Origin: Pseudomonas sp. 7P_10.2_Bac1
GTDB taxonomy: Bacteria; Pseudomonadota; Gammaproteobacteria; Pseudomonadales; Pseudomonadaceae
Assembly: GCF_025465935.1 (NCBI RefSeq)
Contig: NZ_JANLNV010000080.1
Location: 154,258 to 218,257, forward strand
Direction of reading: 5' to 3'
DNA length: 64,000 nt
Shown here: positions 9,331 to 17,908 of the stretch, one piece after another
Position numbering within the stretch: position 1 is the stretch's first letter
Layout of the letters: every line of letters starts with the position of its first letter
Notes under the pieces: model-generated
Seen by the model: the letters and a program-made list of their open reading frames with translations, nothing else
Database searches by the model: none
Told to the model about the DNA's origin: nothing
Position numbers and translations under genes: made by a program

Positions 9331-10611
9331 TTAGCCGATGACCTCGATACCGCCCATGTAAGGCTTGAGCACTTCAGGTATGCGGATCGAGCCGTCTGCC
9401 TGCTGGTAGTTTTCCAGCACGGCCACCAGCGTGCGGCCTACGGCCAGGCCGGAACCGTTGAGGGTATGAACCAGTTCAGGCTTGCCGGTTTCGGTATTAC
9501 GGAAACGTGCCTGCATACGACGGGCCTGGAAGTCGCCGCAGTTAGAGCACGACGAGATTTCGCGGTATTTGTCCTGGCTCGGTATCCACACTTCCAGATC
9601 GTAGGTCTTGGTGGCGCTGAAACCCATGTCGCCGGTGCACAGCGCCAAAGTGCGGTATGGCAGTTCGAGCAGTTGCAGTACTTTTTCGGCGTTGCCGACC
9701 AGGCCTTCCAGTGCCTCCATCGACGACGACGGCTCAACGATCTGCACCATCTCGACCTTATCGAACTGGTGCTGGCGAATCATGCCGCGGGTGTCACGGC
9801 CCGAAGCACCGGCTTCACTGCGAAAGCATGGCGTGTGCGCCACGAACTTGATCGGCAGTGCTTTGTGATCGACGATCTCGCCCGCCACGATGTTGGTCAG
9901 CGACACTTCGGCGGTTGGAATCAGGTACAGATCGGCTTCACCTTCACGGGTGATCTTAAACAGATCTTCTTCGAACTTGGGCAACTGGCCTGTGCCCTGC
10001 AGCGCAGGCGCCTGCACCAGATACGGCGTGTAGGCCTCTTCGTAACCGTGTTCATTGATGTGCAGGTTGATCATGAACTGCGCCAATGCACGGTGCAGGC
10101 GCGCGATCGGCCCACGCAGCAAGGCAAAACGGGCGCCGGACAGCTTGGCGGCGGTTTCAAAGTCCAGCCAGCCGTGCTGCTCGCCGAGTGCAACGTGGTC
10201 CTTGATCTCGAAATCAAATGCCTTCGGCGTGCCCCAGCGGCGAATTTCAACGTTGTCGTCTTCGTCCGCGCCGACCGGTACCGATTCATCCGGCAGGTTC
10301 GGCAGGCTCAACAGAATAGAGTCCAGCTCGCTCTGGATCGCGTCCAGCTCAACTTTGCTGCTGGCCAGATCGGTGCCCATGGTTTCCACGCTGGCCATCA
10401 GCGGCGCAATGTCTTCACCGCGTGCCTTGGCCTGGCCAATGCTCTTGGAGATGGCATTGCGTTCAGCCTGCAGACGCTCGGTCAGGGTTTGCACTTCTTT
10501 ACGCTTGGCTTCCAGCGCGTCGATGCGCGCCACGTCCAGCTTGAAGCCACGGGATGCCAGGCGATCCGCTACGTCCTGCAGGTTCGTACGTAACAGTTTG
10601 GAATCGAGCAT
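9331..10611 (-). CDS. serS: Seryl-tRNA synthetase
   Basis: This is a class II synthetase of 426 residues, the usual length. The N-terminal long coiled-coil arm (about residues 30-105) binds the tRNA-Ser variable arm. Motif 2 is visible as FRSEAGASGRDTRGMIRQHQ, and motif 3 as GSGLAVGRTLVAVLENYQ. It charges tRNA-Ser and selenocysteine tRNA in the cytoplasm. It lies 16 bases downstream of crcB and shares its stop/start junction with cysG. Confidence 0.98.
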   Translation of the reverse strand: MLDSKLLRTNLQDVADRLASRGFKLDVARIDALEAKRKEVQTLTERLQAERNAISKSIGQAKARGEDIAPLMASVETMGTDLASSKVELDAIQSELDSILLSLPNLPDESVPVGADEDDNVEIRRWGTPKAFDFEIKDHVALGEQHGWLDFETAAKLSGARFALLRGPIARLHRALAQFMINLHINEHGYEEAYTPYLVQAPALQGTGQLPKFEEDLFKITREGEADLYLIPTAEVSLTNIVAGEIVDHKALPIKFVAHTPCFRSEAGASGRDTRGMIRQHQFDKVEMVQIVEPSSSMEALEGLVGNAEKVLQLLELPYRTLALCTGDMGFSATKTYDLEVWIPSQDKYREISSCSNCGDFQARRMQARFRNTETGKPELVHTLNGSGLAVGRTLVAVLENYQQADGSIRIPEVLKPYMGGIEVIG

Positions 10612-10627
10612 GTCGGTTTCTCGTTTA

Positions 10628-11002
10628 TCAAAGTTTGGTCAGGGACAGGCCAGCCCAGGTTGCAAGCAGCCCGCCGAATACGCTGAGGGCCGCATAGCCC
10701 AGCGCCAATAGCACTTGCCCGCTTTCAAGCAGGCGCACCGTATCCAGTGAAAAGGATGAAAAAGTGGTCAAACCGCCCAAGAACCCGACCATGAGCCCAG
10801 CGCGGACTTCAATCGGGACTTCCGGACGGATCAAAAATAGTCCGTAAAGGACGCCAATCAGCAGGCAGCCCACGATATTAACGGCCAATGTCGCGGTATA
10901 GAAGTGCTTTGGCCAATTGGCGGTCACCCAGTTGCCCGTGGCGAAACGCAATAACGTGCCGGCTATGCCACCCACCGTCACCGCAGCGATCAAAGGAATC
11001 AA
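10628..11002 (-). CDS. crcB: Fluoride ion channel CrcB/Fluc
   Basis: The 124-residue protein has four hydrophobic segments and the family motifs GTLLRF near residue 14, VNIVGCLLIG near 42 and GFLGGLTTFSSFSLDT near 73. The last includes the Phe-Ser-rich fluoride path. It forms a dual-topology dimeric channel that exports fluoride. The start is TTG (11002), overlapping the rarA stop as TTGA, with GGAG 7 bases upstream inside rarA. Family proteins also begin with the MIPL segment, which supports this start. No fluoride riboswitch is visible, as expected for a gene buried in an operon. Confidence 0.93.
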   Translation of the reverse strand: MIPLIAAVTVGGIAGTLLRFATGNWVTANWPKHFYTATLAVNIVGCLLIGVLYGLFLIRPEVPIEVRAGLMVGFLGGLTTFSSFSLDTVRLLESGQVLLALGYAALSVFGGLLATWAGLSLTKL

Positions 11003-12324
11003 GGTTTTCTCCGCTGCAGAGGACTGGCACGATCAAGGGCGGCCAGGTGTTTGAGCTTCTCGCCAATCTTCAATTCAAGCCCGCGCGGCACGGGTTGATA
11101 CAACGCCAACGGCTCCAGCTCATCAGGGAAGTAGTCTTCCCCGGCCGCGTAGGCATCAGGCTCGTCATGGGCGTAACGGTATTCGTCGCCATACCCCAAT
11201 TGCTTCATGAGTTTGGTCGGCGCGTTGCGCAAATGCAGCGGAACTTCGAGCGAGCCGTACTCGGCGGCACTGCGCAGCGCCGCCTTGAAGCCCATGTACA
11301 CCGCGTTGCTTTTCGGCGCACAGGCCAGGTAGGTGATCGCCTGGGCCACGGCCAACTCGCCTTCGGGGCTGCCCAGTCGCTCTTGCACATCCCAGGCCGC
11401 CAGGCACAGGCTCAAGGCCCGCGGATCGGCGTTGCCGATGTCTTCACTGGCCATGCGCACCACCCGGCGCGCGATGTACAGAGGGTCGCAGCCGCCATCG
11501 ATCATGCGGGCAAACCAGTACAGCGCGCCGTCCGGGTTTGAGCCACGTACCGATTTGTGCAAGGCCGATATCTGGTCATAAAACGCTTCGCCGCCCTTGT
11601 CGAAACGGCGCTGGGTGTCACCTAACAAGTTATGCAGCAGGTCTACGCCAATTTCAGTGTGGTCTTCGGCAAGGTCCGAGGCGTTTTCCAGCAAATTGAG
11701 TAAACGCCGCCCATCGCCGTCGGCCGCCCGGAGCAACGTTTCAAAGCCCTCATCGCTGAGGGTCAGGCCGCGTTTGCCCAGGCCTTTGTCTTCAGTCAGT
11801 GCGCGGTGTACCAACTTGCGCAGCGCCGCTTCGTCGAGGCTCTTGAGCACGTAGACCCGCGCCCGTGACAGCAGGGCGTTGTTCAGCTCAAAGGACGGGT
11901 TTTCGGTGGTGGCGCCGATAAAAATCAGGGTGCCGTCTTCAACGTAAGGCAAGAACGCATCTTGCTGTGACTTGTTGAAGCGGTGCACTTCGTCGACAAA
12001 AAGAATGGTCCGCCGCCCGTACTGGCCGGCTTGCTGCTTGGCGATTTCTACCGCCTGGCGGATTTCCTTGACCCCGGCCAGCACCGCCGAGACCGTCTCG
12101 AAATGAGCGTCAGAGACTTCGGCCAGCAACCGCGCCAGCGTGGTTTTACCCACGCCCGGCGGGCCCCAGAAGATCATCGAGTGCAGCGCGCCCTGCTCCA
12201 GCGCTTCACGCAAGGGCTTGCCGCGTGCGAGCAGGTGTTGTTGACCGACATACTCATCCAGGTTGGTCGCCCGTAGACGGGCGGCCAAGGGTTGGGCAAT
12301 CGGTGCACTTCGAAACAGATCCAT
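10999..12324 (-). CDS. rarA: Replication-associated recombination protein A (AAA+ ATPase)
   Basis: The 441-residue AAA+ protein of the RarA/MgsA/WRNIP1 family acts at stalled replication forks. Walker A is FWGPPGVGKTTLARLLAE near residue 52 and Walker B is ILFVDEVHRF near 107. Sensor 1 is FIGATTENPSFELN. The C-terminal tetramerisation region includes GCDPLYIARR and NAVYMGFKAA. It lies 26 bases after lolA and overlaps crcB by 4 bases. Confidence 0.97.
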   Translation of the reverse strand: MDLFRSAPIAQPLAARLRATNLDEYVGQQHLLARGKPLREALEQGALHSMIFWGPPGVGKTTLARLLAEVSDAHFETVSAVLAGVKEIRQAVEIAKQQAGQYGRRTILFVDEVHRFNKSQQDAFLPYVEDGTLIFIGATTENPSFELNNALLSRARVYVLKSLDEAALRKLVHRALTEDKGLGKRGLTLSDEGFETLLRAADGDGRRLLNLLENASDLAEDHTEIGVDLLHNLLGDTQRRFDKGGEAFYDQISALHKSVRGSNPDGALYWFARMIDGGCDPLYIARRVVRMASEDIGNADPRALSLCLAAWDVQERLGSPEGELAVAQAITYLACAPKSNAVYMGFKAALRSAAEYGSLEVPLHLRNAPTKLMKQLGYGDEYRYAHDEPDAYAAGEDYFPDELEPLALYQPVPRGLELKIGEKLKHLAALDRASPLQRRKP

Positions 12325-12350
12325 AGAGCGTTTGAAACCTCGTCCAGGGC

Positions 12351-12974
12351 TTATTCCTGGATGACATCAGCCCCTTTCGGGATATCGAACTTGAACTTGG
12401 AAGCCGGGATCGGATCGTTAGCCTTGACCCCGGTGAACAGCAAGTCGGTACGCTGACCCACGCTGTCAACCAAACGCATGTTATTGATCAAGCCACCGCG
12501 AAACGACAGATTCAAAGAGTCGAAAAGGGTGTCTTTGGTTTTTGGCTTGAGGGTGAAATCTATCACCTCGCCGGCTTGTTTTGAGGTGATGTCAAAACTT
12601 TCACTGATTTTCGAGACATCGCCCGAAAGCAACAAGGCCGGGGTCTGGGTCAGACGCTGATCCAACTTTTTGATGGTGACCTGCTCCAGGTCCGGATCCC
12701 ACAAGGTGACTTTCTGGCCGTCGGAGACCATGGTTTGCTCATTTGGCGCATCGGTGTGCCAGTAGAACAGCCCCGGACGCTGCAAGGCCATTTGCCCTTT
12801 AGTGTCCTGCAACTGAGTGCCGCTGCCATCCAGCGTCAACTGGGAAAAGTTGGCGGTCAGTGTTTTGGAGCGTTCCAGAAGGCTGGTCAGGCTCTGTACA
12901 TCCGCCGGAGCGGCACTGGCGGAAAAAGCAGTAAAAGCCAAAACCGGTAGCAACAACATGCTGACAAAACGCAT
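12351..12974 (-). CDS. lolA: Outer-membrane lipoprotein carrier LolA
   Basis: This periplasmic chaperone ferries lipoproteins from the LolCDE transporter to LolB. The chosen start, ATG 12974, gives 207 residues with a signal peptide (hydrophobic core MLLLPVLAFTAFSASA, cleavage after the ASA). An in-frame ATG 12 bases upstream at 12986 overlaps the AGGA ribosome-binding site and is less likely. The mature protein keeps the family pattern of hydrophobic beta strands (LTANFSQLTLDGSG, GLFYWHTDAPNEQ). It lies between ftsK and rarA, an order shared with E. coli. Confidence 0.96.
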   Translation of the reverse strand: MRFVSMLLLPVLAFTAFSASAAPADVQSLTSLLERSKTLTANFSQLTLDGSGTQLQDTKGQMALQRPGLFYWHTDAPNEQTMVSDGQKVTLWDPDLEQVTIKKLDQRLTQTPALLLSGDVSKISESFDITSKQAGEVIDFTLKPKTKDTLFDSLNLSFRGGLINNMRLVDSVGQRTDLLFTGVKANDPIPASKFKFDIPKGADVIQE

Positions 12975-13000
12975 GGATATCCTCATTGATTAGTTGATCC

Positions 13001-13025
13001 CTGCTCGCGCGCACGCGGCGAGCAG
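13001..13025 (-). other. Intercistronic hairpin between ftsK and lolA
   Basis: A perfect 8-bp inverted repeat CTGCTCGC/GCGAGCAG with a 9-base loop sits directly after the ftsK stop. No T-run follows on the minus strand, so it is more likely an mRNA processing or stabilising element, or a partial attenuator, than a full terminator. Confidence 0.6.
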
Positions 13026-13026
13026 A

Positions 13027-15429
13027 TCAGTCGCGCATTGGAGCCGGCGCTATCACTTCGCGCGAGCCGTTGGTGTTCATCGCGGTCACGACCCCGGCCA
13101 TTTCCATGGACTCGATCATGCGTGCCGCGCGGTTGTAGCCGATTTTCAGTTTGCGCTGGACCGCAGAGATAGAAGCACGACGGCTTTCGAGCACGAACTG
13201 GACAGCTTCGTCGTACAGCGCATCGGTTTCGGCGTCATCGCCTCCTTCGCTGCTGCCGCCATCAAAACCGCTGCCGGCCTCTTCGACGCCCGCCAGAATG
13301 TCATCGTTGTAGTCAGGCGTGCCACGCTGCTTCCAGGCCTCAACCACGCGGTGCACTTCATCATCAGACACGAACGCGCCGTGTACCCGGATAGGCAGGC
13401 TGGTGCCTGGTGGCATGTAGAGCATGTCACCGTGGCCCAGCAACTGCTCGGCCCCACCCTGGTCGATAATGGTCCGCGAGTCGATTTTGCTCGACACCTG
13501 GAAAGCCATACGGGTCGGAATGTTGGCCTTGATCAGACCGGTGATCACATCCACCGACGGACGCTGGGTCGCGAGGATCAAGTGAATCCCGGCAGCCCGC
13601 GCCTTCTGGGCGATACGGGCGATGAGTTCTTCGACCTTTTTACCGACGATCATCATCATGTCGGCAAATTCGTCGACCACCACCACGATGGTCGGCAGCT
13701 TGGTCAGCAGCGGTGCTTCATCATGGATGCTTTCGCGTTTGTACAGCGGATCGCTGATGGGCTCGCCTGCCGCTTCAGCGTCCTTGATCTTCTGGTTGAA
13801 GCCGGCCAGGTTTCGTACGCCCATCTTGGCCATCAGCTTGTAGCGGCGCTCCATCTCGGCCACGCTCCAACGCAGGGCGTTGGCCGCGTCCTTCATGTCG
13901 GTCACCACCGGGCACAGCAAATGCGGGATGCCTTCATAGATCGACAGTTCAAGCATTTTCGGGTCGATCATGATCAGCTTGGCGTCGTCCGGCCCGGACT
14001 TGAACAGAATCGACAGGATCATGGCGTTCACGCCCACGGACTTACCGGAACCCGTGGTACCGGCCACCAGCAAGTGCGGCATTTTTGCCAGGTCGGTGAT
14101 AACAGCCTTACCGCCGATATCATGACCCAGGGCCAGGGTGACCGGCGATTTGGCATCATCAAACTCAGAGGTCGACAACACTTCGGAGAAACGCACGATC
14201 TGGCGGTCTTCGTTAGGGATTTCGATACCGACCGTGGTTTTGCCCGGAATCACTTCCACCACCCGCACACTGGTCACGGCCAGCGAGCGCGCCAGGTCCT
14301 TGGCCAGGTTGGCGATCCGGCTGACCTTGACCCCGGCTGCCGGCTGGATTTCGTAACGGGTAATCACCGGGCCCGGGTGAATCGAGTCCACTGCAACTTC
14401 AACCCCGAATTCCTTGAGTTTGATTTCAAGCAAATGGCCGACGGCGGCCAGCGATTCAGGGGAGTAATTGAGTTGCTTCTTCTCCGCCGGGTCCAGCAAC
14501 GAGATCGGTGGCAGCGTGCCTTCAATCGCGCTGTCGACAAACAACGGCACCTGTTTTTCTTTCTGCACGCGCTTGCTGGGCTCCGGCGCTTTGGCCGGGG
14601 CTGGCGTGATCACCGCCGGCACGTGTTTCTCGCGCTCGGACATGTGTTTGCTCAGCGCCTGCTCACGCTCGATCAGGCGCTCCTTGGCCTTGGCTTGCTC
14701 ACGCTTGTCGGGGACGCTTGGCGCCACGACTTCATTGACGCGGGTATCAACTTCACGCAACTGGGCAACCAATTGCTTACGCTCATTACGGTCCGACCAC
14801 CAGCGATTGGCGGCCCCCTGGATCAATTCGAACAGGTCGAGGGTGATCTTGCCGGTCACGTCCATGACCTTGAACCACGACAGATCGGTAAAAACCGTCA
14901 GACCAAACAGGAACAAGGCAATCAGCAGCAGCGTGCTGCCTTGAATGTTCAGGACATTTTTCGCCAGGTCACCGAGGCTCTCGCCCAGTGCACCGCCAGC
15001 GCCTGCGGGCAAGCCGCTGGCCGAATGGAAATGAATATGCGCCAGCGCCGCCCCCGAGAGCACCAGGAAGATCAGGCCGACCAGGCGCCATGAAAACAGC
15101 AGGCCGCTCCACTGCCAGGGCTGATGCCGCTCGCGAAAGATCTGATAGGCCTTGATCGCCAGCAACATCGGGAAGATGTAGGCGAAATAGCCGAGCACCA
15201 TGAACAGGATATCTGCACTGTAGGCGCCCACCGGGCCGCCAAAGTTCTGCACGTCCACTACGCGACTGTTGTGACTCCAGCCTGGGTCGTCCTTACCGTA
15301 GGTCAACAAAGCCATCATCAGAAACAGGCATAGAGCGCCAATAGCGAGCAATGCACCTTCCTTGAGCCGGTAGTGCAGTTGCTGACGCCAGAGTGGAACT
15401 GTTTTAGGTGCTGCTGTGGATTTCTTCAA
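13027..15429 (-). CDS. ftsK: DNA translocase FtsK
   Basis: FtsK pumps DNA at the septum and promotes XerCD dimer resolution. Four to five membrane segments lie in the first ~170 residues. A charged linker follows, then the motor with Walker A HLLVAGTTGSGKSVGVNAMI and Walker B VVVVDEFADMMM. The C-terminal winged-helix gamma domain includes ISAVQRKLKIGYNRAARMIE. I chose TTG 15429 (800 residues, starting LKKSTAAPK) because related proteins begin there and AGGAAA precedes it. The open frame extends to TTG 15492, but that codon lies inside a hairpin and lacks a ribosome-binding site. Start uncertain, function sure. Confidence 0.95.
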   Translation of the reverse strand: MKKSTAAPKTVPLWRQQLHYRLKEGALLAIGALCLFLMMALLTYGKDDPGWSHNSRVVDVQNFGGPVGAYSADILFMVLGYFAYIFPMLLAIKAYQIFRERHQPWQWSGLLFSWRLVGLIFLVLSGAALAHIHFHSASGLPAGAGGALGESLGDLAKNVLNIQGSTLLLIALFLFGLTVFTDLSWFKVMDVTGKITLDLFELIQGAANRWWSDRNERKQLVAQLREVDTRVNEVVAPSVPDKREQAKAKERLIEREQALSKHMSEREKHVPAVITPAPAKAPEPSKRVQKEKQVPLFVDSAIEGTLPPISLLDPAEKKQLNYSPESLAAVGHLLEIKLKEFGVEVAVDSIHPGPVITRYEIQPAAGVKVSRIANLAKDLARSLAVTSVRVVEVIPGKTTVGIEIPNEDRQIVRFSEVLSTSEFDDAKSPVTLALGHDIGGKAVITDLAKMPHLLVAGTTGSGKSVGVNAMILSILFKSGPDDAKLIMIDPKMLELSIYEGIPHLLCPVVTDMKDAANALRWSVAEMERRYKLMAKMGVRNLAGFNQKIKDAEAAGEPISDPLYKRESIHDEAPLLTKLPTIVVVVDEFADMMMIVGKKVEELIARIAQKARAAGIHLILATQRPSVDVITGLIKANIPTRMAFQVSSKIDSRTIIDQGGAEQLLGHGDMLYMPPGTSLPIRVHGAFVSDDEVHRVVEAWKQRGTPDYNDDILAGVEEAGSGFDGGSSEGGDDAETDALYDEAVQFVLESRRASISAVQRKLKIGYNRAARMIESMEMAGVVTAMNTNGSREVIAPAPMRD

Positions 15430-15842
15430 AACGCGTCTTTTCCTGCGCCTGTGGCGCGCCCAACGATTGATTGACTGCAAAATACTGCTCAATTCGAGCA
15501 GGTGACAAGTTCAGACATGAAACTGGACTAGCCTTGCACACAGCCTTGTAATATGACTCGTCACCCGATGACCAGCCCGCCATGGGGTGCGGTGAGTGTT
15601 GTGCAGTTTAGAACAGCTCAAACAGGCGAGCCATTGTACGGGTTTAAGCCGTGGATGCCACGCTGACGCCCACGGCGGATGTTTCAACATGCGCCAACCT
15701 GAGAGCCGTTAATTTGAGCATGCATTGCCTTTTGTGACAAAGACTTAAAGCAGCGCCAATACTGCCATGGACGCGCTCGACTCAGACCGCGTCTACGCGG
15801 CAGAGTTGCAGCCCCCTCCCCTCTTCTGTAAGACCGATTGCC
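15430..15842. promoter_or_regulatory. Divergent ftsK/aat intergenic region
   Basis: The region holds no recognisable gene. Nearest ftsK is a perfect hairpin, CTGCTC-AATTC-GAGCAG (15485-15501), probably in its leader. Toward aat, GTGACA (15734-15739) and AATACT (15758-15763), separated by 18 bases, form a weak sigma-70 candidate about 80 bases before the ATG. The middle part shows nothing I can name. Confidence 0.4.
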
Positions 15843-16532
15843 ATGCTGACCTGGTTAAAACGCGACACCCTGACCTTCCCGCCACTGAAAATGGCCATGC
15901 GCGAACCCAATGGACTGCTCGCGGCAGGCGGTGATTTGTCTGCCGACCGACTCATCCAGGCCTATCGGCATGGCTGTTTCCCTTGGTTCTCCGAAGGCCA
16001 GCCGATTCTCTGGTGGTCACCCGACCCTCGCACGGTGTTATTCCCCGAAGAGCTGCATGTGTCCCGCAGCCTGGCCAAACTGTTGCGCCAGCAACGTTAC
16101 CAGGTGAGTTTCGACCAGGACTTTGAAGGGGTTATTCGTGCCTGCTCTGCGCCACGAAGCTACGCCGACGGCACATGGATTACCGAAAAAATGCAAACTG
16201 CCTACATCGAACTTCATGCACGCGGCCATGCGCATTCGGTTGAGGTCTGGGACAACGGCGAACTGGTGGGCGGCCTGTACGGGCTAGCCATGGGCCAGCT
16301 GTTTTTTGGTGAATCCATGTTCAGCCGCGCCGACAACGCCTCAAAAGTGGGCTTTGCTACGCTGGTCAGCCACTTGAAGGCATGGGGGTTTGTTCTGATT
16401 GATTGCCAGATGCCAACCCAACACCTGCAAAGCTTGGGCGCACGATCAATTCCTCGCGAACAGTTCGCCGATTTTCTGCACAACCATCTGGATCAGCCTT
16501 CAACTGCGCAATGGCCCCGTAACGAGAGCTAG
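15843..16532 (+). CDS. aat: Leucyl/phenylalanyl-tRNA--protein transferase
   Basis: The 229-residue enzyme adds Leu or Phe from aminoacyl-tRNA to proteins with N-terminal Arg or Lys, making them ClpS/ClpAP substrates. Family motifs are clear: GLLAAGGDLS, AYRHGCFPWFSEGQPILWWSPDPR, SLAKLLRQ, and the late FGESMFSRADNASKVGF and DCQMPTQHLQSLGA. It is the first gene of aat-bpt-infA, with bpt 65 bases downstream. The clpA and clpS genes for the same pathway follow within 3 kb. Confidence 0.97.
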   Translation: MLTWLKRDTLTFPPLKMAMREPNGLLAAGGDLSADRLIQAYRHGCFPWFSEGQPILWWSPDPRTVLFPEELHVSRSLAKLLRQQRYQVSFDQDFEGVIRACSAPRSYADGTWITEKMQTAYIELHARGHAHSVEVWDNGELVGGLYGLAMGQLFFGESMFSRADNASKVGFATLVSHLKAWGFVLIDCQMPTQHLQSLGARSIPREQFADFLHNHLDQPSTAQWPRNES

Positions 16533-16597
16533 GCTTTCGTAGGCGAGTTTTGCCAGCTGGCTTACACTTAGTTCAAAGTTTTCCCTGAGGGCCAATC

Positions 16598-17305
16598 ATG
16601 ACCGAGCTGGCGCGCCTGAAGTTTTATGCCACTCAACCTCACGTTTGCAGCTACCTGCCCGACGAACAGGCGACTACGCTGTTCCTCGATCCCAGCCAGC
16701 CGATGGATGTGCAGGTGTATGCCGATTTGTCCGAGATGGGCTTTCGTCGCAGTGGCGACCACCTTTACCGCCCCCATTGCGTTAAATGCGATGCCTGTAC
16801 CCCGGCGCGCATCCCTGTTGCCACGTTTGCTCCCAATCGCCAACAAAAACGTATTTTCAAACGCAATGCCGACCTGCAGGTCACGGCTGCCAAGCCGAGC
16901 TTCACCGATGAGTACTTTGATCTCTATCGGCGCTACATCGAACAACGGCACGCAGACGGGGATATGTTCCCACCTAGCCGCGAGCAGTTTTCAACGTTCC
17001 TGGTGCGTGACCTGCCATTTTCGACCTTCTACGAGTTCCGCCTGGACGGACGGTTGCTGGCGGTAGCGGTCACTGACGTCCTGCCCAACGGTTTGTCAGC
17101 GGTCTATACGTTCTATGAACCCGACGAAGAGCGTCGCAGCCTGGGTCGCTACGGGATTCTCTGGCAAATTGCCGAAACTCACCGCCAGGGGCTGCATGCG
17201 TTGTACCTCGGGTACTGGATCAAGAACTGCAAAAAGATGAATTACAAGACCGAATATCGGCCCATTGATCTGCTGATGAACCAGAGATGGAGCACTCTTT
17301 ACTGA
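16598..17305 (+). CDS. bpt: Aspartate/glutamate leucyltransferase (bacterial Ate1-like, Bpt)
   Basis: The 235-residue protein belongs to the bacterial branch of arginyltransferases, which move Leu from tRNA to N-terminal Asp or Glu. An N-terminal Cys-containing segment (HVCSYLPDEQA) and a CVKCDACTPARIPV motif near residue 64 match the family N-terminal domain. The GNAT-like C-terminal domain contains LGRYGILWQI and YLGYWIKNCKKMNYKTEYRP. Together with aat it extends the range of residues fed to ClpS. Confidence 0.96.
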   Translation: MTELARLKFYATQPHVCSYLPDEQATTLFLDPSQPMDVQVYADLSEMGFRRSGDHLYRPHCVKCDACTPARIPVATFAPNRQQKRIFKRNADLQVTAAKPSFTDEYFDLYRRYIEQRHADGDMFPPSREQFSTFLVRDLPFSTFYEFRLDGRLLAVAVTDVLPNGLSAVYTFYEPDEERRSLGRYGILWQIAETHRQGLHALYLGYWIKNCKKMNYKTEYRPIDLLMNQRWSTLY

Positions 17306-17404
17306 ACCCCTTGGCTTAAACCCTACTTTTCGGGCACAATGCACGCCGCTTTTGCCTGGCGCAGTTGCACCGGGCCATTCACTGGACACCGAGGGCTTTA
17401 CTGC

Positions 17405-17623
17405 ATGTCGAAAGAAGACAGCTTCGAAATGGAAGGCACTGTCGTCGACACCCTGCCCAACACCATGTTTCGTGTGGAGTTGGAAAATGGGCACGTCGTA
17501 ACCGCGCATATTTCCGGCAAGATGCGCAAGAACTACATTCGTATTCTTACCGGTGACAAAGTGCGCGTCGAACTGACGCCCTATGACTTGAGCAAAGGGC
17601 GCATCACCTACCGCGCTCGTTAA
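17405..17623 (+). CDS. infA: Translation initiation factor IF-1
   Basis: IF-1 is a 72-residue OB-fold protein that binds the ribosomal A site during initiation. ATG 17405 gives the exact family length, starting [11 protein letters not shown] and ending with the RITYRAR tail. An in-frame extension to 17339 has no ribosome-binding site and is not credible. It is followed by a strong intrinsic terminator. Confidence 0.98.
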
Positions 17624-17639
17624 TCAAGTCAATACAAGA

Positions 17640-17663
17640 CGCCCGGCTCTGCCGGGCGTTTTT
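17640..17663 (+). terminator. Rho-independent terminator after infA
   Basis: An 8-bp stem CGCCCGGC/GCCGGGCG with a TCT loop is followed by TTTTT. Confidence 0.93.
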
Positions 17664-17698
17664 GTTTGCCTGAGATATGACGAACGCCTGCCCTGACT

Positions 17699-17782
17699 CC
17701 AGGAGCGAGCTTGCCTCGCGATCTCTTGATCTAAGCCCCCCTCACCCTAGCCCTCTCCCGCAGGAGAGGGAACCGATTGGGG
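17699..17782. repeat. Single REP family A half-site plus CCCTCTCC palindrome
   Basis: 17699-17728 is one unpaired REP arm (AGGAGCGAGCTTGCCTCGCG). It is followed at 17736-17782 by a second interspersed repeat type, CCCCTCACCCTAGCCCTCTCC, whose core CCCTCTCC/GGAGAGGG (17751-17770) forms a perfect hairpin with loop CGCA. The 285-base infA-clpA gap otherwise holds only the two flanking terminators. Confidence 0.75.
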
Positions 17783-17866
17783 GATGCTGAAGATACTCAC
17801 TGGTCTGCTTGCTACGCGACAGCGCGGCGTCGAAGACGAGGCGGCAACCCTACAGGGTGCACCTAT

Positions 17867-17894
17867 AAAAAAAGCGCCTTTCGGCGCTTTTTTT
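17867..17894 (-). terminator. Rho-independent terminator of clpA
   Basis: A perfectly symmetric A7-GCGCC-TTTC-GGCGC-T7 element lies 15 bases past the clpA stop. The flanking A and T runs mean it could work on both strands. Confidence 0.92.
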
Positions 17895-17908
17895 ATTTCA
17901 CGGTCACA

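Noticed and set aside
8098..10593. 831-codon open frame on the plus strand opposite cysG and serS
   Set aside because: It is antisense to two certain genes, spans their junction, has no recognisable domain and follows from the strong third-position GC bias.
10600..11010. Fluoride riboswitch for crcB
   Set aside because: The upstream sequence is rarA coding sequence and shows no crcB-motif pseudoknot.
12994..15093. 699-codon open frame opposite ftsK
   Set aside because: Same reason: mirror of a GC3-biased gene, with His/Arg/Gln-rich composition typical of shadow frames.
17624..17908. tRNA-Ser gene between infA and clpA, as in E. coli
   Set aside because: No cloverleaf, T-loop GTTCGAATC or acceptor pairing is visible. 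The gap is terminators and repeats.
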